Below, piece after piece: positions 50,147 through 58,626 of a stretch of 64,000 nt of DNA; the stretch's first letter is position 1, and each line of letters begins with the position of its first letter. Under the pieces are notes generated by a model. It saw nothing but the letters and a program-made list of their open reading frames with translations, had not been told where the DNA came from and searched no databases. This DNA is from Pelagibius sp048268885 (lineage in GTDB: Bacteria > Pseudomonadota > Alphaproteobacteria > Kiloniellales > Kiloniellaceae): positions 71,019-135,018 of the forward strand of contig JBLWUP010000012.1 in the NCBI GenBank assembly GCA_048268885.1, written 5' to 3'. A program made the position numbers and the translations under genes.

Positions 50147-50593
50147 GCCGAACACATGGCCGAACACACGGCCGAACACACGATTGAATGACTCCGAAAG
50201 CGGGCGGCCGCCAAGGCGATATCCCGCGGTGCCGCCCGCATAGGTAGGCTAACGGAAAAGTTGTTCTCCGCCCGGGGCGCTCTACGAAGGCGATTCATGG
50301 GAGGATTCAGGGCTTTTGCTGCCTCAAGGGGCAAAAAAGTGGCCTTATCCTTTTGGATTACCGGGTAAAAATCGCGTGATTCATCTTGCTTTCCAAAGCT
50401 AGTCAATCTAGGTGTTAACGCGGTGACGGACATGAAGGTCAGAAGCCGCAGGCTCGGTACATCGCACTAGGCTCTTGCCTTACCCGATGATTGTCCGTCC
50501 CTGAGTCTTCCCAGACATTCTTGTGCTTTCACTCGGCCCGGGCGGAAATGTCCCGTGTCGCACTACGTTGAAGTTCGAAGGAAGACCCAGACC
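50147..50593. other. 447-nt intergenic region and cold-shock leader
   Basis: No gene is supported here. At 50146-50181 there are three 12-bp direct repeats (GGCCGAACACAT and two GGCCGAACACAC) right at the lipoprotein stop. At about 50313-50339 a hairpin with CTTTTGC and GCAAAAAG arms could act as a terminator in either direction. The right-hand part probably carries the promoter and a long 5' leader of the cold shock gene, as is usual for csp genes. The DNA at 50330-50420 is visibly AT-richer than its surroundings. Confidence 0.6.
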
Positions 50594-50800
50594 ATGATCA
50601 CGGGAACCGTGAAGTTTTTTAACACCACCAAGGGCTTCGGTTTCATCGCGCCCGAAGACGGCTCCAAGGACGTTTTCGTCCACATCTCGGCCGTTGAGCG
50701 TTCGGGCATGGGCCCGCTGGTTGAAGGCCAGAAGGTGAATTTCGAAGTCCAGGCCGACCCGCGCGGCCCCAAGGCGGTGAACATCCAGGCCGCTGACTAA
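50594..50800 (+). CDS. CspA family cold shock protein
   Basis: A 68-aa single cold-shock domain. RNP1 is KGFGFI (TTKGFGFIAPEDG) and RNP2 is DVFVHISA, the two aromatic patches that bind single-stranded RNA or DNA. MITGTVKFFNTTKGFGF is the classical opening. It acts as an RNA chaperone in the cytoplasm. A GAAGGA ribosome site 8-12 nt upstream sets the start. A long leader and a strong hairpin terminator directly downstream show a monocistronic unit. Confidence 0.96.
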   Translation: MITGTVKFFNTTKGFGFIAPEDGSKDVFVHISAVERSGMGPLVEGQKVNFEVQADPRGPKAVNIQAAD

Positions 50801-51181
50801 GCTCCAAAGCCGAAAGTCCCGAAAAGACCGAAAAGCTTTTCGATCCGGCCGCCCAGGTAAGGGCGGCCGTTTTCGTTTGGGGCTTTCGCCCCGGGCCCAG
50901 GCAAGGGCGGCCGTTTTCGTTTTTGGGCGGGCTTTTCCGGGGATTCCCGGGCCTGACCTTACCCGCTTGACCTCGGGGCGCCGGGACCTTAAGTTCCGCG
51001 CCATTCAGGCCAAGGTGACTTGACCGGCTTAAAGCCCCATCTGTTTGGGGCGGCCCCGCCAGCCCGCGAGTTTCGCGCGCTGGCGCGAAGTGCGTTTGCC
51101 TGTTGGGCCTTTTGGCCCGCCAAGATTTGAGACCGGGCCCTTTGGCCCAGCGCGATGTGAGATTAGGACCGATCCGAACCG
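50801..51181. other. Intergenic region with repeated hairpins before ffh
   Basis: After the cold-shock terminator a near copy of its right half appears at about 50896-50922 (CAGGCAAGGGCGGCCG then TTTTCGTTTTT). Nearer ffh, two imperfect 32-nt direct repeats (about 51098-51161) each contain a GGGCC...GGCCC mini-hairpin (GGGCCTTTTGGCCC, then GGGCCCTTTGGCCC) followed by GATxTGAGA. I found no SRP RNA signature and no convincing small gene. The hairpins lie in the likely 5' leader of ffh. Confidence 0.65.
50846..50878 (+). terminator. Intrinsic terminator of the cold shock gene
   Basis: A 9-bp stem CGGCCGCCC (50846-50854) and GGGCGGCCG (50861-50869) with a 6-nt loop is followed by TTTTCGTTT. It starts 45 nt after the csp stop. 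Confidence 0.88.
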
Positions 51182-52549
51182 ATGTTCGATAGCCTTCAAG
51201 AACGGCTTTCAGGCGTTTTCGACAAGCTGACGCGCCGCGGCGCGCTCAGCGAGGCGGACGTCACGGCCGCGCTGCGCGAGGTGCGCGTGGCGCTCTTGGA
51301 GGCCGACGTCGCCCTGCCGGTGGTGAAGGACTTCGTCGAGGGCGTGCGCGAGAAGGCCATCGGGCAGGAGGTGCTGCGCTCCGTCACGCCGGGCCAGATG
51401 GTGGTCAAGATCGTCCACGACCACCTGGTCGAGACCCTGGGCACCGAAAGCGTCGGCATCGACCTGCGCGCGGCGCCGCCGGTCGGCATCATGCTGGTCG
51501 GCCTGCAGGGCTCCGGTAAGACGACGAGCTGCGCGAAGATCGCCAAGCGCCTGCAGGAGCGCGAGAAGAAGAAGGTCCTCATGGCCTCCCTCGACGTGCG
51601 CCGCCCGGCCGCGCAGGAGCAGTTGAAGGTCCTGGGCGAGCAGGCCCTGGTCGCCACCCTGCCCATCGTGCCCGGCGAGCCGCCGGTGGCCATCGCCAAG
51701 CGCGCCATGCAGACCGGTGCGCTGGAAGGCTACGACGTGGTCATGCTCGACACCGCCGGCCGTCTGGCGATCGACGAGGAGCTGATGGCCGAGGTGGCGG
51801 CAGTGCGCGATGCCGCCAAGCCGCACGAAAGCCTGCTGGTCGCCGATGCGATGACGGGCCAGGACGCGGTCACCGTGGCCACGGCCTTCAAGGAGCGGGT
51901 CGACCTGACCGGCATCGTGCTGACCCGCGTCGACGGCGACGCGCGCGGCGGTGCGGCGCTCTCCATGCGCGCCGTCACCGGCTGCCCCATCAAGCTCATC
52001 GGTGTCGGCGAAAAGCTCGACGCGCTGGAAGGCTTCCACCCGGACCGCGTGGCCTCGCGCATCCTCGGCATGGGCGACGTCGTCTCCCTGGTCGAAAAGG
52101 CGGCCGAGACCATCGAGGCCGAAGAGGCCGAGAAGCTCGCCAAGAAGATGCAGAAGGGCACCTTCGACCTGGACGACTTCGCCAAGCAGCTGCAGCAGAT
52201 GCAGAAGATGGGCGGCCTTTCCAGCATGATGGGCATGCTGCCGGGCATGAACTCGGCGCAGATGCAGCAGATCAAGAACGCCAAGCTGGACGACGGCATG
52301 GTGAAGCGCCAGCTGGCGGTGCTGTCCTCCATGACGCCCAAGGAGCGCCAGAAGCCCGAGGTCATCAAGGCCTCGCGCAAGCAGCGTATCGCGGCCGGCT
52401 CGGGCACCACGGTGCAGGAAGTGAACAAGCTGCTGAAGCAGCACAAGGATGCGACCCGCGTCATGAAGCGGGTCCAGAAGATGGGCAAGAAGGGCATGAT
52501 GCGCGGCGGACTCGGCGGCCTTATGGGCGGCGGGAACCCCTTCAGCTGA
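51182..52549 (+). CDS. ffh: Signal recognition particle protein Ffh
   Basis: A 455-aa SRP GTPase that binds signal peptides and 4.5S RNA and docks with FtsY. The N domain is at about 1-90. G1 is GLQGSGKT at 107-114, with DVRRPAAQEQL, DTAGR and TRVDGDARGG following. The Met-rich M domain at about 310-455 holds MQKMGGLSSMMGMLPGM and the RNA-binding SxxKxxRxxxGSG segment (ASRKQRIAAGSGT). It heads the classical ffh-rpsP-rimM-trmD-rplS run. No 4.5S RNA gene was seen nearby. Confidence 0.97.
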   Translation: MFDSLQERLSGVFDKLTRRGALSEADVTAALREVRVALLEADVALPVVKDFVEGVREKAIGQEVLRSVTPGQMVVKIVHDHLVETLGTESVGIDLRAAPPVGIMLVGLQGSGKTTSCAKIAKRLQEREKKKVLMASLDVRRPAAQEQLKVLGEQALVATLPIVPGEPPVAIAKRAMQTGALEGYDVVMLDTAGRLAIDEELMAEVAAVRDAAKPHESLLVADAMTGQDAVTVATAFKERVDLTGIVLTRVDGDARGGAALSMRAVTGCPIKLIGVGEKLDALEGFHPDRVASRILGMGDVVSLVEKAAETIEAEEAEKLAKKMQKGTFDLDDFAKQLQQMQKMGGLSSMMGMLPGMNSAQMQQIKNAKLDDGMVKRQLAVLSSMTPKERQKPEVIKASRKQRIAAGSGTTVQEVNKLLKQHKDATRVMKRVQKMGKKGMMRGGLGGLMGGGNPFS

Positions 52550-52610
52550 TGCCTTTCTGACGACACCAAGAATTCGACGATTTATCTGAGAAGAAAGTGA
52601 GTTCCAGACA

Positions 52611-53060
52611 ATGTCCCTGAAGATCCGTTTGTCCCGCGGCGGCGCCAAGAAGCGTCCCTACTACCGCATCGTCGTCGCCGACTCGCGCAGCCCGCGCGAC
52701 GGCCGCTTCATCGAGCGCATCGGCTCCTACAACCCGATGTTGGCCAAGGACCACCCGGACCGCATCGTGCTGAACGCCGAGCGTGCCAAGCACTGGCTGT
52801 CGGTCGGCGCCACGCCGAGCGACCGCGTGAGCCGCTTCCTGGCCGCCGCCGACCTGGGTCCGGCGCGCTACATTCCGAAGCAGACCAAGAAGCACCTGCC
52901 GGGCCAGAAGGCGCAGGAGCGTGCGGCCGAGGCCGAAGAGGCCAAGAAGGCGGCCGAGGAAGCTGCGGCGGCCGAGGCTGCGGCCCCCGCCGAAGAGCCT
53001 GCTGCCGAAGAGGCGCCGGCCGAGGAAGCGCCCGCCGAAGAGGAAGCCAAGGCCGAGTAA
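52611..53060 (+). CDS. rpsP: 30S ribosomal protein S16 with acidic C-terminal extension
   Basis: A 149-aa protein. Residues 1-82 are standard S16 (MSLKIRLSRGGAKKRPYYRIVVADSRSPRDGRFIERIGSYNP). Residues 100-149 form an Ala/Glu-rich tail (AEEAKKAAEEAAAAEAA...EAKAE). Bacterial S16 is normally about 80-90 residues. Long acidic tails are known in alphaproteobacteria. It is the second gene of the ribosomal/tRNA-modification operon, 61 nt after ffh and 24 nt before rimM. Confidence 0.97.
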   Translation: MSLKIRLSRGGAKKRPYYRIVVADSRSPRDGRFIERIGSYNPMLAKDHPDRIVLNAERAKHWLSVGATPSDRVSRFLAAADLGPARYIPKQTKKHLPGQKAQERAAEAEEAKKAAEEAAAAEAAAPAEEPAAEEAPAEEAPAEEEAKAE

Positions 53061-53084
53061 GGCCTTTTCCGGAGGCGCAGGCCC

Positions 53085-53666
53085 GTGGCAAGCGAGCGCG
53101 TCTGTTTAGGCGTCATGGTCGGCGCGCATGGCGTGCGCGGGCTGGTGAAGGTGAAGTCCTTCACCGAGACGCCCGGGGACGTGGCGGCCTACGGCCCGGT
53201 CAGCGACAAGAGCGGCAAGCGCCGCTGGACGCTGCAGGTCACCGGCCCCGCGCCCGGCAAGACGGATGTGGTGCTGGCTAAGGTCGAGGGCGTGGGCGAC
53301 CGCGACGCGGCCCAGGCGCTGCACGGCACCGAGCTCTACGTGGATCGGGCGGTCCTGCCGGCGTTGGAGGAGGAAGAGACCTTCTACCACGCCGACCTGA
53401 TCGGCCTTCGGGTCGAGGATGCGGCGGGCAAGATCTTGGGAAGGGTGAAGGCGGTGGAGAACTACGGGGCCGGCGACTTCCTGGAGGTCGAAGGCCCCGA
53501 TGGCCAAGGCGGGACCAAGACCCAGCTGCTGGCCTTCACCAAGGCGGTGGTGCCGCAGGTCGACCTGGATGGCGGGCGCCTGGTGGCGGTGCCGCCGGAG
53601 GAGATCGAGGTGCCGCCGGAAGGCTCGCGGCCGGACGAGGAAGGTCCGGCGGGGCAGGAGGCCTGA
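53085..53666 (+). CDS. rimM: Ribosome maturation factor RimM
   Basis: A 193-aa assembly factor for the 30S head that binds S19. The N-terminal RimM domain has CLGVMVGAHGVRGLVKVKSFTETP. The PRC-barrel part has FYHADLIGLRVEDAAGKILGRVKAVENYGAGDFLEV. The last 25 residues are Glu/Gly/Pro-rich. It starts at GTG with GGAGG 9-13 nt upstream. It is the third gene of the operon, as usual in front of trmD. Confidence 0.95.
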   Translation: MASERVCLGVMVGAHGVRGLVKVKSFTETPGDVAAYGPVSDKSGKRRWTLQVTGPAPGKTDVVLAKVEGVGDRDAAQALHGTELYVDRAVLPALEEEETFYHADLIGLRVEDAAGKILGRVKAVENYGAGDFLEVEGPDGQGGTKTQLLAFTKAVVPQVDLDGGRLVAVPPEEIEVPPEGSRPDEEGPAGQEA

Positions 53667-53828
53667 GGTTCCGCGAACTTAACGCGATAGAAGTTAAATT
53701 CGCGGCGTGGAAATCGGCCTGGCAAGCCGTGGAAAGGCTGGACAAATGCGGTCCCGGGCGGCATAAAGCGCCGCTTCGGCGTGAGCCACGGGAAGCTTGT
53801 CGGGCCGGAAGAGTGGTTGCGAGGGCCC

Positions 53829-54593
53829 ATGGCGGCGTGGCGATCGGTGGTCCTGACGATCTTCCCGGAGATGTTTCCGGGCCCCCTGGGGCAGAGCCTC
53901 GCGGGCAGGGCTCTGGAGGGCGGTCTCTGGTCGCTCGATGTCCTGGACATCCGGGACTTCGCGCGCGATAAACACCGCAGCGTCGACGATGCCCCTTTTG
54001 GGGGCGGCGCCGGCATGGTCATGCGCCCGGACGTGGTGGATGCGGCACTGGCCGCGGCCACGGATCTGTGGACGCAGGAAGGCCGACGCGACGACACGAC
54101 AGAGGGCCAGGCGGCCGACAAGAAGGCGCCGGTCATCTACCTCTCGCCCCGGGGGCGCCTGCTGACGCAGGACCTGGTGCGGGATTTGGCAGCGGGGCCG
54201 GGTTGTACCTTGCTCTGTGGCCGCTACGAGGGGGTCGATCAACGGGTCCTGGAGGCCCGCGACGTCCTGGAGGTTTCCGTCGGCGACTACATTCTGTCCG
54301 GCGGCGAACCGGCGGCCCTGGTTTTGATGGACGCGGTCGTCCGCCTGCTGCCAGGCGTCATGGGGAACGTGACAAGCCCGGACGAGGAATCGTTCGGGTC
54401 AGAAGGTTTTGAGGGGTTGCTGGAGTACCCCCTCTACACGCGGCCCGCCGAGTGGCAGGGGCGCAAGGTGCCGGAGGTGCTGACCTCGGGGCATCACGAG
54501 AAAGTCCGCCAGTGGCGCCAGGCCCAGGCGGAGGAGATTACCAGGACGCGCCGCCCGGACCTCTGGGCGCGCTACACGAAGGGCCGGGGCTGA
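53829..54593 (+). CDS. trmD: tRNA (guanine-N1)-methyltransferase TrmD
   Basis: A 254-aa SPOUT enzyme that methylates G37 of tRNA, essential for reading-frame maintenance. Conserved blocks are LTIFPEMFPGPL, FGGGAGMVMRPDV at 58-70, YLSPRGRLLTQ at 104-114, LLCGRYEGVDQR at 128-139, VGDYILSGGEPAA at 151-163 and Asp168 in the catalytic helix. Residues 80-100 (an Asp/Thr/Gln-rich loop) are a variable insertion. I start at MAAWRSVVLTIFPEMF because GAGGG precedes it. A longer frame from 53781 adds a non-conserved 16 residues. Confidence 0.96.
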   Translation: MAAWRSVVLTIFPEMFPGPLGQSLAGRALEGGLWSLDVLDIRDFARDKHRSVDDAPFGGGAGMVMRPDVVDAALAAATDLWTQEGRRDDTTEGQAADKKAPVIYLSPRGRLLTQDLVRDLAAGPGCTLLCGRYEGVDQRVLEARDVLEVSVGDYILSGGEPAALVLMDAVVRLLPGVMGNVTSPDEESFGSEGFEGLLEYPLYTRPAEWQGRKVPEVLTSGHHEKVRQWRQAQAEEITRTRRPDLWARYTKGRG

Positions 54594-54621
54594 TGCGCCG
54601 GCGACAGTAAGGAAGAGAGTC

Positions 54622-55086
54622 ATGAACGTCATCGAGCAGATCGAGAACGAGCAGGTCGGCAAGCTGACCGCCGAGGGCGAGCCGCCGGCCTTCGCGCCGG
54701 GCGACACCCTGCGCGTCAACGTGAAGGTTGTCGAAGGCACGCGCGAGCGCATCCAGGCCTTCGAGGGCGTCTGCATCGCGCGGCGTAACCGCGGCCTGAA
54801 CTCGGCCTTCACCGTGCGCAAGCTGTCGTATGGCGAGGGTGTCGAGCGCGTCTTCCCGCTGTACAGCCCGCGCATCGATTCCATCGAGGTGGTGCGCCGC
54901 GGCGACGTGCGCCGGGCCAAGCTCTACTACCTGCGGGGCCGCACCGGTAAGGCGGCGCGCATCCGCGAGCAGACCACCGGCCACAGCGCCAAGATCGAGG
55001 CCGCGATGAAGGAAGAGGCTGCCAAGGTCAAGGCCGAGAAGAGCAAGGCCTCCAAGGCTGCCAAGGCCGCCAAGGCCGAGGGCTAA
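54622..55086 (+). CDS. rplS: 50S ribosomal protein L19 with Lys/Ala-rich tail
   Basis: A 154-aa protein. The L19 core at about 5-115 reads MNVIEQIENEQVGKLT, FAPGDTLRVNVKVVEGTRERIQAFEGVCIARRNRGL and RVFPLYSPRIDSIEVVRRGDVRRAKLYYLR. The last 35 residues are Lys/Ala/Glu-rich (AAKVKAEKSKASKAAKAAKAEG). L19 sits at the 30S-50S interface. It is the last ribosomal gene of the operon, 28 nt after trmD, and is followed by a hairpin terminator. Confidence 0.97.
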   Translation: MNVIEQIENEQVGKLTAEGEPPAFAPGDTLRVNVKVVEGTRERIQAFEGVCIARRNRGLNSAFTVRKLSYGEGVERVFPLYSPRIDSIEVVRRGDVRRAKLYYLRGRTGKAARIREQTTGHSAKIEAAMKEEAAKVKAEKSKASKAAKAAKAEG

Positions 55087-55135
55087 GCGCCTTCCCGCCG
55101 GCGCCGTCAGGCGCGGGCGTCGAGAGTTCCAAGAG

Positions 55136-55180
55136 GGGCCTGCCCGCCTGCATTTCTCTGCAGGCCGGTGGGCCCTTTCT
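55136..55180 (+). terminator. Imperfect terminator hairpin after rplS
   Basis: GGGCCTGCCCGCCTGC (55136-55151) and GCAGGCCGGTGGGCCC (about 55160-55175) pair with a central mismatch and are followed by TTTCT. It is about 50 nt after the rplS stop. Partial read-through to leuC is possible. Confidence 0.7.
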
Positions 55181-55367
55181 GTTGGCGGCCCTTCGGTTTC
55201 ACGCTGGCGGGCGCTTTTCCGGGTCGCTTTTTTCAGGCCCCTTTTCTGGATCGGGGCAGGGCGCTATGCTCCCGCCCCGCTCGAGCCATGCTTCTTGGGG
55301 CGGGGGCCGAAGAAAAACAATAGGGCCGGCCGAAGGCCCGATCGGATAAGTTTAAGGAACGAGAGAG

Positions 55368-56771
55368 ATGTCCGCGCCGCGTACGCTATTCGACAAGATC
55401 TGGGACAGCCATGTGGTGGACCGTCAGGACGACGGCACCTGCCTCATCTACATCGACCGCCACCTGGTCCACGAGGTGACCTCGCCCCAGGCTTTCGAGG
55501 GGCTGCGCATGGCCGGCCGCCAGGTGCGCCACCCGGAGGCGACGCTGGCGGTGCCGGACCACAACGTGCCGACCACCGACCGCGACAAGGGCATCGCCGA
55601 CGAGGAAAGCCGCATCCAGGTCGAGACCCTGGAGAAGAACTGCGCCGACTTCGGCGTGCCGATCTTCAAGATGGATGACCACCGCCAGGGCATCGTCCAC
55701 ATCATCGGGCCGGAGCAGGGCTTCACCCTGCCGGGCATGACCATCGTCTGCGGCGACAGCCACACTGCGACCCACGGCGCCTTCGGCGCGCTGGCCTTCG
55801 GCATCGGCACCTCCGAGGTCGAGCATGTCCTCGCCACCCAGACGCTGATCCAGTCGCACGCCAAGAACATGCGCATCACCGTCGACGGCGCCCTGCCGGT
55901 CGGCGTCACCGCCAAGGACCTGATCCTCGCCATCATCGGCAAGATCGGCACCGCCGGCGGCACCGGCCACGTCATCGAATACGCCGGCCAGGCGATCCGC
56001 GACCTCTCCATGGAAGGCCGCATGACGGTCTGCAACATGTCGATCGAGGGCGGCGCGCGCGCCGGGTTGATCGCGCCGGACGAGACGACCTACGACTACA
56101 TCAAGGGCCGACCCATGGCGCCCAAGGCCGGCACCTTCGAGCAGGCGCTGACCTACTGGCGCAGCCTGCCGTCCGACGCGGGCGCGTCCTACGACAAGGA
56201 GGTGACCCTGGAGGTCGCCGAGATCGATCCGCAGGTCACCTGGGGCACCAGCCCGGAAGACGTGGTGGCGATCACCGGGCGCGTGCCCAATCCGGAAACG
56301 GCGCGCGACGAGAACAAGCGCCAGGCGATGCTCCGCGCGCTGGAGTACATGGGCCTGCAGGCCGACATGGCGGTCACCGACATCAAGGTCGACAAGGTCT
56401 TCGTCGGCTCCTGCACCAACGGGCGCATCGAGGACCTGCGCGAGGCCGCCAAGGTGGCCGAGGGCCGCAAGGTGGCCGAGGGCGTCCAGGCCATGATCGT
56501 GCCGGGCTCCGGCCTGGTGAAGGACCAGGCGGAGGAAGAAGGCCTCGACAGGATCTTCACCGAGGCCGGCTTCGAGTGGCGCGAGCCGGGCTGCTCCATG
56601 TGCCTGGCGATGAACGCCGACCGGCTGGCCCCGGGCGAGCGCTGCGCCTCCACCTCCAACCGCAACTTCGAAGGCCGCCAGGGCCGCGGCGGGCGCACCC
56701 ATCTGGTGAGCCCGGGCATGGCGGCGGCGGCGGCCATCAAGGGCCACCTCGCCGACGTGCGCGATCTTTAG
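55368..56771 (+). CDS. leuC: 3-isopropylmalate dehydratase large subunit
   Basis: A 467-aa aconitase-family [4Fe-4S] enzyme that isomerises 2- to 3-isopropylmalate in leucine synthesis. Cluster cysteines are Cys349 (GSCTNGR) and Cys409 and Cys412 (PGCSMCLAMN). Also seen are VDRHLVHEVTSPQAFEGLR-like opening residues and CGDSHTATHGAFGALAFGIGTSEVEHVLATQ. A good AAGGAACGAGAG precedes the ATG. The small subunit leuD is not adjacent but 6.3 kb away, which is unusual. A strong hairpin terminator follows. Confidence 0.98.
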   Translation: MSAPRTLFDKIWDSHVVDRQDDGTCLIYIDRHLVHEVTSPQAFEGLRMAGRQVRHPEATLAVPDHNVPTTDRDKGIADEESRIQVETLEKNCADFGVPIFKMDDHRQGIVHIIGPEQGFTLPGMTIVCGDSHTATHGAFGALAFGIGTSEVEHVLATQTLIQSHAKNMRITVDGALPVGVTAKDLILAIIGKIGTAGGTGHVIEYAGQAIRDLSMEGRMTVCNMSIEGGARAGLIAPDETTYDYIKGRPMAPKAGTFEQALTYWRSLPSDAGASYDKEVTLEVAEIDPQVTWGTSPEDVVAITGRVPNPETARDENKRQAMLRALEYMGLQADMAVTDIKVDKVFVGSCTNGRIEDLREAAKVAEGRKVAEGVQAMIVPGSGLVKDQAEEEGLDRIFTEAGFEWREPGCSMCLAMNADRLAPGERCASTSNRNFEGRQGRGGRTHLVSPGMAAAAAIKGHLADVRDL

Positions 56772-56823
56772 GCGGCGGGACGAGTAAGGGGCGGCTTCCA
56801 AGCCGACCCATCCGAGTGCTTTC

Positions 56824-56860
56824 GCGGGGCCGGCGTTTTCGCCGGCCCCGCATGCTTTTC
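56824..56860 (+). terminator. Hairpin terminator after leuC
   Basis: A perfect 11-bp stem GCGGGGCCGGC (56824-56834) and GCCGGCCCCGC (56841-56851), loop GTTTTC, is followed by ATGCTTTTC. The T-run is short but the stem is very stable. It lies 52 nt after the leuC stop. Confidence 0.8.
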
Positions 56861-57006
56861 GGGGTCTTGCCCTGGCAGGCGGGCCACGCCTGCGAAGGCT
56901 TCGTGATTTCCTCCGCCGGAACGGGGATGAACCCGGCGCTGCCGCCGTAGTCCGGGTAGGCACCTCAGTCCGGGCAGGCGTCTTGCCGCCAGGGGAGATC
57001 ATTCAA

Positions 57007-57504
57007 ATGAACAAAACCCTCAGCCGTTTCGCGACACCCTTCATCACCGGCCTCTTCGCCGTGTCCACGGTCTCGGGCGTCGCCCTGTTCTTCCATTGGC
57101 AGTCCGGCCTGTTCCATGCCATGCACGAGTGGCTTTCCATGCTGCTGCTGCTGCCCTTTGTGCTGCATCTCTGGAAGAACTGGCCCGCCTTCATGGGCTA
57201 CATCAAACGCAAGACGATCTGGGTGCCGCTGGTCGTCAGCCTGGTGGTGGCCGTGCCCTTCGCCTACGCCGGTCTTTCGGCCGGGGGCGGCGGCAACCCG
57301 GCCTTCCGGGCGGTCGGCTTTCTGACCCAGGCGCCGCTGGCCGAACTGGCGCCGGTGCTGAAGACCTCGCCGGAGGCCCTGGTGGCGGCCCTCAAGGCAC
57401 AGGGTTACGACGCTGCCTCCACAGATCAGACGATCCAGGCGGTGGCCGCCGCCTCCGGCGCGCCGGCCAACGAGGTGCTCTTCGCGGTGCTGCCGTCCCG
57501 CTGA
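57007..57504 (+). CDS. DUF4405 domain-containing membrane protein
   Basis: A 165-aa protein with three membrane helices (about 10-30, 42-58 and 73-92). Histidines His30 (LFFHWQ), His37 and His40 (FHAMHEW) and His54 (LHLWKNW) are spaced as in the cytochrome-b-like DUF4405 group and may bind haem. The C-terminal 65 residues form a soluble helical domain (LKTSPEALVAALKAQGYDAASTDQTIQAVAAASG). GGGGAG precedes the ATG. It may be a membrane electron-transfer protein, but the role is unproven. It begins the cassette between leuC and leuD. Confidence 0.88.
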   Translation: MNKTLSRFATPFITGLFAVSTVSGVALFFHWQSGLFHAMHEWLSMLLLLPFVLHLWKNWPAFMGYIKRKTIWVPLVVSLVVAVPFAYAGLSAGGGGNPAFRAVGFLTQAPLAELAPVLKTSPEALVAALKAQGYDAASTDQTIQAVAAASGAPANEVLFAVLPSR

Positions 57505-57605
57505 GCCGCCCGGCGGCGGGGCCGCCGCGACGGCGCCCTCGAAGTTTCGACGTCGCGGCGCTAGGCTGCGCGGCGGGTAGGCCAACGGCGCAGAGGACGT
57601 TGCCG

Positions 57606-58469
57606 ATGCGGATCCGCTTGCTGGCGGCTTGTCTGATGCTCGCCCTTCTTCCGGACTGCGCCGGCGGCGGCGTCAAGGGCAGCGAAGAGGCGCGCGTCGG
57701 CGGCCAGGTCCTGACCGTCTACACCTACCGGCCCGCCGACTGTGACCCGGCGGGCGTGCTGCTGGTCTTTCACGGCATGAGCCGCAACGCGGACGGGTAC
57801 CGCGACCATGCCCAGGGCTTCGCCGAGCGGCACTGCCTGGCCGTCTTCGCCCCGCGCTTCGATGCGGCGCGCTTTTCCATCTGGCACTACCACGGCGGCG
57901 GGATCACCTCGCCCGAGGGGCTTCAGCCCCGCGAAGAATGGACGGTGCGCCTGGCCGATGATCTCTTGGCCTGGGTCCGGCGGCACGACGGCCTGGCGGA
58001 GACCCCGGTCTACCTCTTCGGCCATTCCGCCGGCGCCCAGTTCCTCTCCCGTGCGGCGGCTTTCGCGGCTCTGCCGGGGGTCACCCGCATCGTCATCGCC
58101 AATCCCTCGACCCACGTCCTGCCCGCGCTGGACGAGCCGGTCCCCTTCGGCTTCGCCGGGCTGCGGCAAGCGGCCGCGGAACGCCATCTGGCGACCTACC
58201 TGAAGCAGCCGGTGACCATCTACCTCGGCCGTGAAGACACCGGGCGGGAGAACCTCTACGACGCGCCCGAAGCACAGCGTCAGGGCGGGCACCGCCTCGC
58301 CCGCGGGCGCACCGCCTATCGCAGGGCGCAGGCAGCGGCCGAACGTCATGGCCTGGTCTGCAACTGGAGGATCGTCGAGGCCGCGGGCGTCGGCCATGCC
58401 GCCGAAGCGATGCTGGAGGCGCCGGAGGCCGCGGCGGCTTTCGGCTTGCCGCCTATCCCGCTGCGCTAA
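57606..58469 (+). CDS. Lipoprotein alpha/beta hydrolase
   Basis: A 287-aa protein. MRIRLLAACLMLALLPDC is a lipoprotein signal with Cys18. The alpha/beta-hydrolase core has the oxyanion loop VLLVFHGMSRNADGYRD at about 51-67 and the nucleophile elbow GHSAG with Ser141. A late VGHAAEAM supplies the probable catalytic His. It resembles esterase-like or PHB-depolymerase-like enzymes. The substrate is unknown. It should act on the periplasmic side of a membrane. It stands in the cassette between DUF4405 and the L,D-transpeptidase. Confidence 0.85.
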   Translation: MRIRLLAACLMLALLPDCAGGGVKGSEEARVGGQVLTVYTYRPADCDPAGVLLVFHGMSRNADGYRDHAQGFAERHCLAVFAPRFDAARFSIWHYHGGGITSPEGLQPREEWTVRLADDLLAWVRRHDGLAETPVYLFGHSAGAQFLSRAAAFAALPGVTRIVIANPSTHVLPALDEPVPFGFAGLRQAAAERHLATYLKQPVTIYLGREDTGRENLYDAPEAQRQGGHRLARGRTAYRRAQAAAERHGLVCNWRIVEAAGVGHAAEAMLEAPEAAAAFGLPPIPLR

Positions 58470-58626
58470 CCCCTATGAGCCGCCTTGGCAGGTGATTTTG
58501 CTCCCTTTGGTTGCCGGGGCCGGGCTGGAAAGCCGGGCGGCGCTGTGATCCTATAGGCGCGTTCCTATATTGAAGGTATCCGGAGGAAACCGGCCTCTAG
58601 CGGCCGGCCGAAGGAGGGAGTTGGTG

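Noticed and set aside
50801..51181. 4.5S/SRP RNA gene next to ffh
   Set aside because: The conserved GGAAG-type tetraloop and asymmetric loop sequences of SRP RNA are not found, and only short repeated hairpins are present.
55180..55367. Leucine leader peptide before leuC
   Set aside because: No short frame with consecutive Leu codons and no antiterminator pair is visible upstream of leuC.
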